36,159 bases of DNA, taken from the IMG/VR virus record IMGVR_UViG_3300045970_001208, positions 1-36,159 of that record, one strand, 5' to 3'. Origin of the DNA: a virus. The notes below the pieces were generated by a model. That model ran no database searches. It saw only the letters and a program-made list of their open reading frames with translations, and was not told the origin of the DNA. Positions 22,087 to 29,905 of the stretch are shown here, piece by piece (position 1 is the first letter of the stretch; every line of letters starts with the position of its first letter). Position numbers and translations under genes: made by a program.

Positions 22087-22432
22087 CACTTCCGACCGAT
22101 ACAGTCGCGGCGCCTCGAAAGCACACCCCCTTGAGGATCTCCGTGGCGTTCCAGCCCGCGACCACCGGACTCGCCACCAGTTCGTCCCGCCAGTCGTCCA
22201 CGGGGGCGCCGTCCAACTCCACCCCGACGATCAGGTCCATGAGCATCTCGTGAGCCTCCCGAACCAGGTCGCCGGCCTCGGAGACCGTCAGGTCGCCTCG
22301 AGACCGGAACATCTGGGTCGCCTGGTGGTTCTGCTTGGCGTCCATCGCCGTGACCAACAGGACCAGTCCGGGAAATCCGTCGACGGTGACCCGGGCCACC
22401 GGACGCATCGTTCTCAAGCTCAAACGGGACAC
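22079..22432 (-). CDS. Tail assembly chaperone, first frame (gpG-like)
   Basis: This 117-aa protein starts at GTG 22432 with AGGAGG 4-5 nt upstream; ATG 22408 is possible but lacks a site. It is a small alpha/beta protein with an acidic helix (TVSEAGDLVREAHEMLMDLIVGVELDG), lying between the tail tube and tape measure as all siphovirus chaperones do. It would bind the tape measure and the tube protein during tail assembly. The open frame upstream to 24295 is antisense shadow. Confidence 0.6.
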   Translation of the reverse strand: MSRLSLRTMRPVARVTVDGFPGLVLLVTAMDAKQNHQATQMFRSRGDLTVSEAGDLVREAHEMLMDLIVGVELDGAPVDDWRDELVASPVVAGWNATEILKGVCFRGAATVSVGSDG

Positions 22433-22440
22433 GGAACCTC

Positions 22441-23580
22441 CTATGCGTAGTCGATGTTGTCGCCGTTGACGCAGTAGGACGAAAGGATCTTCCGGTCCGT
22501 CCCCACCGACGTCTTCCGCCACTGGAAGGTGACGGTCATGAGTTGCTCTCCCGTCCCGGTCAGGCCCGCGGGAGTCTGGGATACCGTCGTGATCGGAAGC
22601 ACCGCCTGGAACCCCTGCCCGTCGACGGGCCCCGCGATGTCCAGGTAGGCGGCATATTCGATCTGCGTCGTCCAGCTGGACCCGGAACGCGCCTTCTTGA
22701 ACTGCTCGGTGGCATCGTCCAGGACGAGGGTCATCTCGAGTTCGGCGTACCGCGCCTTGGCCCGGGGCGAGCTCCCGTAGTAACCGACATCGTTCGAGCT
22801 TCCGGCCCCGCGCTGGGGCGCCGAGATTCCGCTTTTCACGCGGAGTTTGTACCCACGACACTCCGCGCTGACGTCGGTGGCCCCCGCCTCCAGGCTGGGG
22901 AAGTTGCCCGCGGTCGCCCCCACGGCGTGCGACCCGCTCCAGGGCGAGGTCCCGCGCGACCCGTCGGCGATCGGTCCCTCGAACGAGAGTCGGCTCTTGG
23001 CGAGGGTGCAGAAGTCCATGGGGATCACGAGACCCGTCTCGGTGATCGTCCCGACCGATCCCTCCCGCCCCGACAGCACGGTCTTGAGGTTCAGGACGCC
23101 GAAGTCGGTGTCGCCGACCGCCAGTTCCCACTCGTCGATGGCAACCCCGAGCGGCTTCGTGTCCCGGCTGGAGTCGCCGATCCGGCCGCCCATGTGTTCC
23201 TCGACCGTCCAACCGGGCAGGAATCCGGGCAGGTCGTCGAAGGTCATGGTGTGGGAGTAGTTGCTCCCGGCCACCGCCTTCGTGTCGTTCCCGAGGATCT
23301 TCGAGAGCGTGATCCCGATGGCCTCGAGGCTGGCCATGAAGTTCGGGGTCCAGACGCCGCCCTTTGCCTTTACGAGGTGGCGGGTCGGAGCGTCGGTCAG
23401 GATCCCGCTGGAGAACTTGTTGTTTTCGACGACATCCGGGGTCACCTCCGCCGGCTCGAAGTCGCACATGTGCATGAGCACGTGGGTCAGCGTCGCCGCG
23501 GATCCGAACGTCGCCTCCGCGGCCGCCGCGACGTAGGTGCGCCTCCCCTGGCCCTGGGCGGGATTCGTGTAGCTCGGCAT
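22441..23580 (-). CDS. Major tail tube protein
   Basis: This 379-aa protein starts at ATG 23580 with AGGAGGG. It has alternating beta segments and Gly-rich loops: a conserved N-terminal QGRRTYVAAAAEATFGSAAT stretch, then PAEVTPDVVENNKFSSGILT, a mid-region with SHTMTFDDLPGFLPGW, and a C-terminal beta block (TAGNFPSLEAGATDVSAECRG and on). This is the plan of long-tail tube proteins with an extra Ig-like or decoration domain. Position ahead of the chaperones and tape measure is decisive. Subunits stack as hexameric rings to build the tail tube. Confidence 0.75.
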   Translation of the reverse strand: MPSYTNPAQGQGRRTYVAAAAEATFGSAATLTHVLMHMCDFEPAEVTPDVVENNKFSSGILTDAPTRHLVKAKGGVWTPNFMASLEAIGITLSKILGNDTKAVAGSNYSHTMTFDDLPGFLPGWTVEEHMGGRIGDSSRDTKPLGVAIDEWELAVGDTDFGVLNLKTVLSGREGSVGTITETGLVIPMDFCTLAKSRLSFEGPIADGSRGTSPWSGSHAVGATAGNFPSLEAGATDVSAECRGYKLRVKSGISAPQRGAGSSNDVGYYGSSPRAKARYAELEMTLVLDDATEQFKKARSGSSWTTQIEYAAYLDIAGPVDGQGFQAVLPITTVSQTPAGLTGTGEQLMTVTFQWRKTSVGTDRKILSSYCVNGDNIDYA

Positions 23581-23589
23581 GGGTCCCTC

Positions 23590-24069
23590 CTAGGTCGTCT
23601 CGTAGTGGAACGCTTCGACGACGGCCGAAACGGTCACGCTGGACAGCAGTTTCTCGTCCTCGTCCCCCGTGGGCTGCGACACCTTGACCTCCGCCACCAT
23701 CGCGGAGTGACCCGACGCGCCCGGCGCCCGCCCGTGCATGCTCCACACCAGGAAGCCGGCGCGGCTCGCCATCGCCACCGCCAGCGTCCGGGCCGCCTCC
23801 GGCGTTGCGTCGATCGCCACACAGACCGCCTGGAGGTCCACCTTGATCTTGAACATCGACCCGTGGGCGCTCGGGGCGGCCCCGGACCCGACGGCGCCGA
23901 TGTAGGGCATCTCCGAGTCGTTCAGGAGCAGCTCGTCGGTGATCGCGGGGAGCGTCTCCCGCGTCACGACCCCGAGGGTGCCGGTGGTCCCGATCTCGGC
24001 GTCCGTGCCCATGGCGGTCAGCCACGCGGTGCAGAGTTCCGAGGCGAAGTCGGTCCACGGCTGCGACAT
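23590..24069 (-). CDS. Minor tail/neck protein (159 aa)
   Basis: It starts at ATG 24069, sharing one base with the preceding stop (TGATG). The sequence is mixed helix and strand (an N-terminal TDFASELCTAWLTAMG helix, then KIKVDLQAVCVAIDATPEAARTLAVAMA). It lies just before the tail tube gene and after the tail-terminator-like gene. Such mid-size proteins complete the neck or tail. I recognise no specific family. Confidence 0.5.
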   Translation of the reverse strand: MSQPWTDFASELCTAWLTAMGTDAEIGTTGTLGVVTRETLPAITDELLLNDSEMPYIGAVGSGAAPSAHGSMFKIKVDLQAVCVAIDATPEAARTLAVAMASRAGFLVWSMHGRAPGASGHSAMVAEVKVSQPTGDEDEKLLSSVTVSAVVEAFHYETT

Positions 24070-24530
24070 CAGACTGCCCCCGCGGGAAGGACGTCCGGGG
24101 CGTCGGCGGCCACCTTGTAGGCGCAGGCCCAGGCCAACTTCGCCACCCCGACCGGTCGCTCGAGCTTTCCGGACAGGGAGATGCTCGTCTCCTGGAGATC
24201 CGACCAGGACACCAGCCCGCCGAGGGTCGGATCGGTCGCCAGCGCGACCTCCACCTCGGCGGCGATGGTGTCGAGTTGGGCGTCGACGTCGACACCGGAC
24301 GGGGGCTTGACTCGCGCCTCGATCACCAGGGTCAGCTCACGCTTCTGGAGTTTCCGGCCGCTGTCACCGGACGCGGAGCGCTTCTCGTTCAAAGTGTAGA
24401 TGCACAGGCCCGGTACGGTTCCGGACCCGCTGGGGTAGACCCGGCTGGGATAGACCCTGCTTCCGGTGGTCGTGAGACCGGTCACGAGGGTCCGGACGGC
24501 GTCCCGGATCTGCTGCCGCGCGTGGGCCAT
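24069..24530 (-). CDS. Tail terminator-like protein (lambda gpU-type)
   Basis: This 153-aa protein starts at ATG 24530 (one-base overlap, TGATG). It begins MAHARQQIRDAVRTLVTGL, an amphipathic helix typical of gpU-like terminators, followed by SRVYPSRVYPSG (a short in-frame direct repeat) and beta strands (LTLVIEARVK). In lambda-like phages gpU caps the tail tube and joins it to the head. The position between the Z-like gene and the tube gene fits. Confidence 0.6.
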   Translation of the reverse strand: MAHARQQIRDAVRTLVTGLTTTGSRVYPSRVYPSGSGTVPGLCIYTLNEKRSASGDSGRKLQKRELTLVIEARVKPPSGVDVDAQLDTIAAEVEVALATDPTLGGLVSWSDLQETSISLSGKLERPVGVAKLAWACAYKVAADAPDVLPAGAV

Positions 24531-25162
24531 CAGAGGCGCCCCATCCGCTTGTCGACCCGGTATTGCAGGTCCCGGTCCGCGAGCTCGCGGGTGGCCTCCG
24601 CGGCGACCGCAGCATGCCGGTTCAGGGCGGAGATGGCCTCCGCCTGGATGTCGATCTTCACGGCTTCGATCGGGCGCCGACCGGGGCCTTTCCGGCGGAA
24701 CACCATGGTGTGGCCGCCGATCCCCTCCTCGATGAACGCATCGGGCCAGTGGAACCCGCCCGGGGCCGTGACGCCGGACCCCACGTTGACCCGCAGGTTC
24801 TTCCCGACCCTCCGCTCGCCCCACTTGCGACCGCCCGAGCGACGATCGCTGCCGGTGTCCCGGATCCCCGCCAGGCGGATCGCGGGGACCGGGTTGGTCA
24901 TGATCCGGATCGTGGCTGCGGGCCGGCCGAGCTTGGCCCGGTTGAGGCGGATCCGCTTCCGGATGACCTTCTTGGGAGAGATCTTCAGGAGCCCCGAGAC
25001 TTCCCCCACGATGTCACCGATCGCGCTCGTGGACGCCCGGTTCAGGGCGTAGCAGGCCGCCAACTCAGCCTCCCGCGGCAGGGCCCCCAGCTCGCGCACG
25101 AGGTCCTGGTACTGCTGGTCCGCCCGCAGAAGGCTTTTCGGTTGAAACTGCATGGGGATCAC
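24530..25162 (-). CDS. Minor tail protein Z-like (head-tail neck)
   Basis: This 210-aa protein starts at GTG 25162, overlapping the stop of the previous gene (GTGA). It is helical, with an N-terminal leucine-rich stretch (ADQQYQDLVRELGALPREAELA). It has the pattern of minor-tail-Z: KKVIRKRIRLNRA, AIRLAGIRDTG, a central GGFHWPDAFIEEG segment and basic KGPGRRPIEAVKIDI. The gpZ family connects the tail to the capsid. Gene order FII-like, unknown, Z-like, U-like matches lambda. Confidence 0.7.
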   Translation of the reverse strand: MIPMQFQPKSLLRADQQYQDLVRELGALPREAELAACYALNRASTSAIGDIVGEVSGLLKISPKKVIRKRIRLNRAKLGRPAATIRIMTNPVPAIRLAGIRDTGSDRRSGGRKWGERRVGKNLRVNVGSGVTAPGGFHWPDAFIEEGIGGHTMVFRRKGPGRRPIEAVKIDIQAEAISALNRHAAVAAEATRELADRDLQYRVDKRMGRL

Positions 25163-26034
25163 ACCCTCGGGAGCGTGTAGCGGACACGCAGGAAGGGCCG
25201 GTTGCCGCCGTTGTCGCCGAGTTCGGAGTAGAACCGCGCGGTCGCATTTGCCCCGCTCGCGCGGAGGAGGTAGGGCACCAGCGCGGTCTTGTTCGCATCG
25301 AGATCCGCCCCCAGCGGGGTGCCATACTCCGCACCGCCCAGGAGGCGCGTCTGGCCGGCAGTGACGCCGAGCCGACGGCCGAACTCACCTTCCCCGTAGT
25401 CCAGGCCGACGCTGGAGGCCCCCGGAGCACTCCACGCCTTCCCGCTGGCGCGTTGGGTCCAGGTCGCCCAGGCTGGATCGAGGCCTTTCAGGATCCGGTG
25501 GGCGGAGATGGTCGGCCCCCCGTAGCTGGCGTCCCCGGTCACGAAGAGCGCCGCCCAGTCGATCCGCGCGGCAGCGGGGATCCCGACGGGGCACAGCGGG
25601 CCGATGACGACGATGCCGTGGGCTTTCGTGGGGCCGCTCCGGACATACGTGAACTCGGGTTCGTTCGTCTCGGGATCTACGATCACGGGGAAGGTCGGGT
25701 TGGCCTCGTCGATCCAGAACACCTGCAGGTGCCCGTCCATCGCGTAGAGGTCGACCTGGTGCCCGAGGCTGGAGAGCACGAGGGTCAACAGGGCCCGCGA
25801 TGGGTCCGGCTGGAGGGAGACGACCTCGAGGCGTTCGGTCCCCCGGAGGAGAACGTCACTGACGGCCGGAGCGCCGGAGGTCGGGACGGTCAGGCGGATC
25901 ACCGAGCCGGTGACCCCGAGGTCTTCCGCGGACTGCCAGTCGAGAACGCCCCGGATGGTCGCGGTGTCGCTCTCCCGGGTCAGGTCTTCCGCCCACTCGC
26001 AGAAGAACGCCGTGGTGTCGCCGACGACCGTCAT
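25159..26034 (-). CDS. Hypothetical virion-associated protein with a DNRLRE-like C-terminal domain
   Basis: This 291-aa protein starts at ATG 26034 (ATGA overlap). The first half is beta-rich with no clear family. Residues ~165-290 look like a DNRLRE/carbohydrate-binding beta-sandwich: AALFVTGDASYGGPTISAHR, then ATWTQRASGKAWSAPGA, where TW-x-W spacing is typical, then a closing RFYSELGDN strand. It sits in the neck block between the FII-like joining protein and gpZ. A carbohydrate-binding decoration or neck appendage is a reasonable reading, but the assignment is weak. Confidence 0.45.
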   Translation of the reverse strand: MTVVGDTTAFFCEWAEDLTRESDTATIRGVLDWQSAEDLGVTGSVIRLTVPTSGAPAVSDVLLRGTERLEVVSLQPDPSRALLTLVLSSLGHQVDLYAMDGHLQVFWIDEANPTFPVIVDPETNEPEFTYVRSGPTKAHGIVVIGPLCPVGIPAAARIDWAALFVTGDASYGGPTISAHRILKGLDPAWATWTQRASGKAWSAPGASSVGLDYGEGEFGRRLGVTAGQTRLLGGAEYGTPLGADLDANKTALVPYLLRASGANATARFYSELGDNGGNRPFLRVRYTLPRV

Positions 26035-26321
26035 CCGCTGACGTACTCCAACTCGAGCACGGTGACACCCGTTCCGTCCGGTTGGATGGTCGTGACCGAG
26101 TAGGTCTTCCCGGCCACCGTCGCCGCATCGCCCTCGTCCAGGGTCCCGGGGAGGTCCGAGGACCGGCAGGTGAGCTTGGGGCTGGTCCCCTCGATGTCGT
26201 CCTGCTCGGCGTAGCCGTCGTCGAAGATCGCGAGAATCGCGACGCCGGCCACGGTGGCCGGTTCCGCGAACTCCCTCTCGACGAAGAACGGCGAGAGGTC
26301 CTCGGTGAACTCCAGCGTCAT
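26031..26321 (-). CDS. Head-tail joining protein, lambda FII-like
   Basis: This 96-aa protein starts at ATG 26321 (ATGA overlap with the GT9 gene). It has the FII beta-barrel pattern: an N-terminal acidic segment, IFDDGYAEQDDIEGTSPKL, RSSDLPGTLDEGDAATV and GKTYSVTTIQPDGTG. Each part lines up with the lambda protein's FDDP, SSPSL, RRGDTLTIGxxxF and VSPDDGG segments. It would sit at the portal end of the head to accept the tail. Its position downstream of the inserted glycosyltransferase shows that gene is a late addition. Confidence 0.8.
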   Translation of the reverse strand: MTLEFTEDLSPFFVEREFAEPATVAGVAILAIFDDGYAEQDDIEGTSPKLTCRSSDLPGTLDEGDAATVAGKTYSVTTIQPDGTGVTVLELEYVSG

Positions 26322-27844
26322 CGAACCTCCGCCAGCTCCGCGACGACCGGAGCCGAGAGGTACTGATCAATGAGACCGATGATCAGGTCGGGGCGCGCGG
26401 CGGCGTGGCAGGCTGCCGCCTTGGTGCCTTCGTCGATCGTGCAGAAGTGGGGCGTCAGGTGGATCCGGTGGCATGGGTAGCAGTCCAGGCCCTGCGGCTC
26501 GATCGCCACCGAGTTGATCCAGTGCTTCGTGAGATTCTCGTCCGTGGAGTGCCCGAGGAGGCAGATGGTCAGCTGCTCCTCAAAGGCGGAGGCGTTGGTA
26601 AACACGGACTCGCACCCGACCACGACGTCCGCCACCATCGCCAGGGCGAGCGCCCTCCTGATCGGGAGGTCGAGGCCGATGATCCGGCCCGGGGGCGCAT
26701 CGAACTTGGCGTCCCGGATGTCCCCCAGGACGAACGTGATCCATCCCTTGCCCGCCGCCATGTCCAGGAACCTCTGCGTGTGGGGATACCACTTCACGCA
26801 GGAGGACCCGCTCGGCGCCAGGATCACCATCGGCCCGCCGCCGGCCGCGGCCCGGACCGACCGGGCCTCCTCGAGTTCCGCCTCCGTGGGGTAGAACTTC
26901 TGGCGAAACTTGTGGGGCACGCCCGCGAAGTCGTGGTACGCCTCGAGGTAGTTCTGGTTCATGAACAGGTGGCGGACCCGGTCGGGCCAGTGGAACCCCC
27001 CGTCCGACGGCGCCGGGAGCAGGCGCGTCTCGACCGCCCCGACCAGGTTCACGAACCGGTCGTACTTCCGCGCCATCCACATCCAGTAAGCGAGCATTTC
27101 CGAGCCCGCGATCATGCCGGAGTCCTGGATCACGAACCGGTCGATGTGGGGATCGTTGGCGAGAACCATCGCGCCGCCGTGCTCGGTGCAGACCGTCACG
27201 TGGTAGCCCTCTGCCTTCAGGGCCGGGAGGATCGAGGAAGCCCACAGGGCGTCTCCCAGGCCGCCGTACCGGACCACGCAGGCGGTCTTCGTCGGCTTGG
27301 GGTTCATCCACGACTCCAGCTGGCCGGCGCCCGCCTCCCGCTTCCGGTAGGCCTGCAGGAATGAGTACTCCATGCCCAGATTCCGTTCCTCGTTGTCCAC
27401 GAGGTCCCAGTCTGGGGCGGCTTCGCGCATGAGGGCGACGACGTCCGAGGGGTGGAAGTCGCTCTTGTGATCCGGGTTGGCGCCCGGCTGACCCATGCGC
27501 GGATAGAAGTCCCGGTGCGGCAGGTACAGAACGAGGTGGCCCCCGGGCTTCACCAGGGACAGCCAGTGGCGCAGGACGGCCCCGGGATCCTCCATGTGTT
27601 CGAGCACGTGCGACGAGAACACGAAGTCGAGCGACTCGGGCGAGAAGAACTCCAGCTTCCGGCAGTCCGCCACGACGTCCGGTGACCCGTTGCTGAACCG
27701 GTGGACGTCGACCCCGATCATGTGCGGGAGCGCCTTGGCCGGGCCGCATCCGATGTCGATACCACGCCCGCGGACGTAGGGGACCAGGTCCCAGCGCACC
27801 TTCGCCGACTCGTTTCCCTGGGGATCCTCGGGCCTCCAAACCAT
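26318..27844 (-). CDS. Fusion of SAM-dependent methyltransferase and GT9 (heptosyltransferase-like) glycosyltransferase
   Basis: This 508-aa protein starts at ATG 27844, 75 bp after the capsid stop. Residues ~15-170 are a class I methyltransferase: GIDIGCGPAK (28-37) as the SAM loop, GVDVH as acidic end of strand 2, and FSSHVLEHMEDP (77-88) as the post-I region. Residues ~187-495 match GT9: CVVRYGGLGDALWASSILPAL (189-209), corresponding to the heptosyltransferase Gly-rich start, then PMVILAPSGSSCVKWYP and ALAMVADVVVGCESVFTNASAF for nucleotide-sugar binding. GT9 enzymes transfer ADP-heptose in LPS core synthesis. A methylating glycosylator of virion or host surface sugar is inferred. No such gene occurs at this site in lambda-type heads, so it is an inserted cargo (moron). 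Confidence 0.85.
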   Translation of the reverse strand: MVWRPEDPQGNESAKVRWDLVPYVRGRGIDIGCGPAKALPHMIGVDVHRFSNGSPDVVADCRKLEFFSPESLDFVFSSHVLEHMEDPGAVLRHWLSLVKPGGHLVLYLPHRDFYPRMGQPGANPDHKSDFHPSDVVALMREAAPDWDLVDNEERNLGMEYSFLQAYRKREAGAGQLESWMNPKPTKTACVVRYGGLGDALWASSILPALKAEGYHVTVCTEHGGAMVLANDPHIDRFVIQDSGMIAGSEMLAYWMWMARKYDRFVNLVGAVETRLLPAPSDGGFHWPDRVRHLFMNQNYLEAYHDFAGVPHKFRQKFYPTEAELEEARSVRAAAGGGPMVILAPSGSSCVKWYPHTQRFLDMAAGKGWITFVLGDIRDAKFDAPPGRIIGLDLPIRRALALAMVADVVVGCESVFTNASAFEEQLTICLLGHSTDENLTKHWINSVAIEPQGLDCYPCHRIHLTPHFCTIDEGTKAAACHAAARPDLIIGLIDQYLSAPVVAELAEVR

Positions 27845-27871
27845 TTCGATGGGACTCCTCTTGGTGGTGGA

Positions 27872-27897
27872 GGGGAGACCTCTCGCGAGGCCTCCCC
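27872..27897 (-). terminator. Hairpin after the capsid gene
   Basis: GGGGAGACCTC (27872-27882) and GAGGCCTCCCC (27887-27897) pair over 10 of 11 positions with a 4-nt loop. It lies between the capsid stop (27920) and the glycosyltransferase start (27844). There is no U-run on the minus strand, so it may limit read-through or stabilise the capsid mRNA. Confidence 0.5.
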
Positions 27898-27919
27898 CGT
27901 GGGTGTCAGTTCGCCAGGA

Positions 27920-29905
27920 TCAGGAGATCCCGAGCAGCTTGTTGAACGACGCCGTCTGCCGGAACGCGATGTCGACGTCCTGGAGGGCGACGATGCGGAC
28001 GGTGCCGGAGGAACTCCCGGTGAACGGGTCCACCAGGATGTCGACGCCCGACCAGAGGCCGATCAGCAGGTCCGACCAGTTGCCGAAGATCGCGCACTTG
28101 GCGGACCCCGTGGTCGTGCCGTACGTGAGGTTCACCGGCACCTGGTTGGTGACGTAGGCCGGATAGCCGTTGACCGAGCCGTCGTTCTCCATGATGAAGC
28201 CGAGCGACCCGGCGGTGCCCTTGACCGTGGTCTTGAGCGTCCCCCGGACCTGCGGACTCAGCATGTAGGCCATCTTGCCCATGTCCGCGTTGCCCGCCGC
28301 GATCGCGGTCTCGCAGGCGACGATGCCCGCCCACGTCGGCGCCGCGGCCTGCGCGCCCATCGAACTCGTCCCGATCGCGGTGCTGGTGACGATCCCGAGG
28401 GGGGTCGCCGCCGTCCCCGCGCCGGCGATGCACGCGGCGTCGACGCCCAGGCCGAGAACCGCGAACAGATCGCTCCGCATGAGGTTCTCGACGCTGAGAG
28501 CCGGCTGGAGCAGCGTCTTCCGGGAGTAGTCCACGAACGCACCGACCGTCTTCGGGGACAGCGTGACCTGGTCGAAGGTCACGGCCGTCGACTCCGTCGG
28601 CGAGTTCCCTTCCGTGATCCAGTAGGCCACCGACGCGCCGGTCCGCCGCGGGATCGCGACGTTCCCCTGGAGACCATTGAGGACGGTGGCGCCGGCCGCG
28701 ATGACCATCGCCTTGTTCCTCAGGATCTCGATGAACGAGTCGGAGAGCACGTCCGTCTGCACGAGGTTCCCGCCCAGCGATCCGGTCCCGACGATGACGT
28801 CGCGCTGCCCGAACACCTCCGGAGGGATCGAGATCTGCGCGCCCTCGCGGAGACCGCGGTTGGCCACCTTCAGGGCGGCCTCGGAGACCTCGAACTCGAA
28901 CTCCGCCGCGGCCTGGGCCCGGCGGTCGGTCGGGTTCGCGAGGGCGTGCACCACCCGCATGAGCGAGTAGCGCTTCACTTCCTTCCGGCTGAGGCCGACC
29001 ACGGGCTCGACCACGGGGGCCCGGCCGCTGTTGCCGTACAGCTTGGCGAACAGCGCCTCGCGGAACTGGTCCACCGATCCGCCGTTGTCGACGAACTGGC
29101 GCGCGAGCTCCGGGCCGCCCTTGTCCCGCGCCTGGTCACCGATCGCGAGGATCTCCCGGGTCCGGTCGCGCTCGGCCCGACGGCCGTCGCTCTCCATCCC
29201 CCGGATCTCCGGAGGAGGATTGGGGATCGTGGCCGCGGCAGCGGCCGGCTCGGAGCCGTCCGCCCCCGGCAGGTTCAGGGTCTGAGTGGGGTCCATTGGG
29301 ACCTCCTTTCGCTCATTTCCAGGTGCGGTCGGTGGGGTGACAACGCTCCGCCCGACGCCGACACGCGTATCCGCCGGGATGGAGCACAGTGAAGCCTCAA
29401 ACGGACGCCACCGCGTGACCCGGTAGACCGGGGGCGCGCCCTTCTTCTCGGACTCGAGTTGGAGGTCGAGGATCTCGTAGCCGATGGAGACGTTCCCGCG
29501 GATGCCGTCGATGACGTCCTTCCACGCGTACTCCTGGGCCGGCGACGCGGACCCGAAGCGAACAGTCGCATCACACTTCTTCCGCCCCTCGTTCACCTCG
29601 GCGCTTTCGATCACGCCCAGCTGGATGCGCGGGTCGTGGTTCTCGAGGAACGGACCGAACCGGCCCGAGGTGAGGCGCGCCAGGTCCACGGACTTCGCCT
29701 GGTGGTCCAGGATCTCCACGCCCCACCACCGCTCGACCGGGGTCTCGGAACTGATGGATAGGCTGATCCGGCGGTTCTCCTCGTCGATGTTGGCGCGCTC
29801 GATCGGCTGGAGGATCCGCGGAAGATCCCGCTGGCCTCCGTCGCCGGAGTTGATCCGGTCCAGGAGATTCCGCTTGGCCTGCGGGGTCAGGTCATTCGTT
29901 TCCAT
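27920..29905 (-). CDS. Fusion of prohead protease (S78) and HK97-type major capsid protein
   Basis: This 661-aa protein starts at ATG 29905 behind AAGGAGG, overlapping the portal stop by 14 bp. Residues ~50-185 are the protease: His90 in FLENHD, Ser140 in NVSIGY, Glu170 in RPFEASLCSIP. From ~204 the HK97 fold begins. The first part (204 to ~300) is helical and Ala/Glu-rich, the scaffolding delta domain, and residues ~325-661 form the capsid (a motif-bearing NLVQTDVLSDSFIEILRNKAM and a C-terminal FNKLLG). The protease should cut itself free and process capsid. An internal start with its own Shine-Dalgarno at ATG 29296 would make capsid alone (458 aa). It is the most highly expressed late product. 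Confidence 0.9.
   Translation of the reverse strand: METNDLTPQAKRNLLDRINSGDGGQRDLPRILQPIERANIDEENRRISLSISSETPVERWWGVEILDHQAKSVDLARLTSGRFGPFLENHDPRIQLGVIESAEVNEGRKKCDATVRFGSASPAQEYAWKDVIDGIRGNVSIGYEILDLQLESEKKGAPPVYRVTRWRPFEASLCSIPADTRVGVGRSVVTPPTAPGNERKEVPMDPTQTLNLPGADGSEPAAAAATIPNPPPEIRGMESDGRRAERDRTREILAIGDQARDKGGPELARQFVDNGGSVDQFREALFAKLYGNSGRAPVVEPVVGLSRKEVKRYSLMRVVHALANPTDRRAQAAAEFEFEVSEAALKVANRGLREGAQISIPPEVFGQRDVIVGTGSLGGNLVQTDVLSDSFIEILRNKAMVIAAGATVLNGLQGNVAIPRRTGASVAYWITEGNSPTESTAVTFDQVTLSPKTVGAFVDYSRKTLLQPALSVENLMRSDLFAVLGLGVDAACIAGAGTAATPLGIVTSTAIGTSSMGAQAAAPTWAGIVACETAIAAGNADMGKMAYMLSPQVRGTLKTTVKGTAGSLGFIMENDGSVNGYPAYVTNQVPVNLTYGTTTGSAKCAIFGNWSDLLIGLWSGVDILVDPFTGSSSGTVRIVALQDVDIAFRQTASFNKLLGIS
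29294..29309 (-). promoter_or_regulatory. Internal ribosome-binding site for separate capsid synthesis
   Basis: On the minus strand, AAAGGAGGT (complement 29301-29309) matches the 16S 3' end over 9 bases and is 4 nt before ATG 29296. Methionine 204 of the fusion thus starts a 458-aa delta-plus-capsid protein in the same frame. The sequence supports two products: full fusion and capsid only. Confidence 0.75.

Noticed and set aside
22079-24295. 738-codon minus-strand frame including the tail chaperone end
   Set aside because: Only the last ~117 codons (from 22432) have a proper start and protein-like sequence. The rest runs out of frame across the tail tube and minor tail genes.
27701-29392. 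563-codon plus-strand frame opposite the capsid and glycosyltransferase genes
   Set aside because: It is an antisense shadow in GC-rich DNA, rich in Arg/Asp/Gly, with no ribosome site and no domain.
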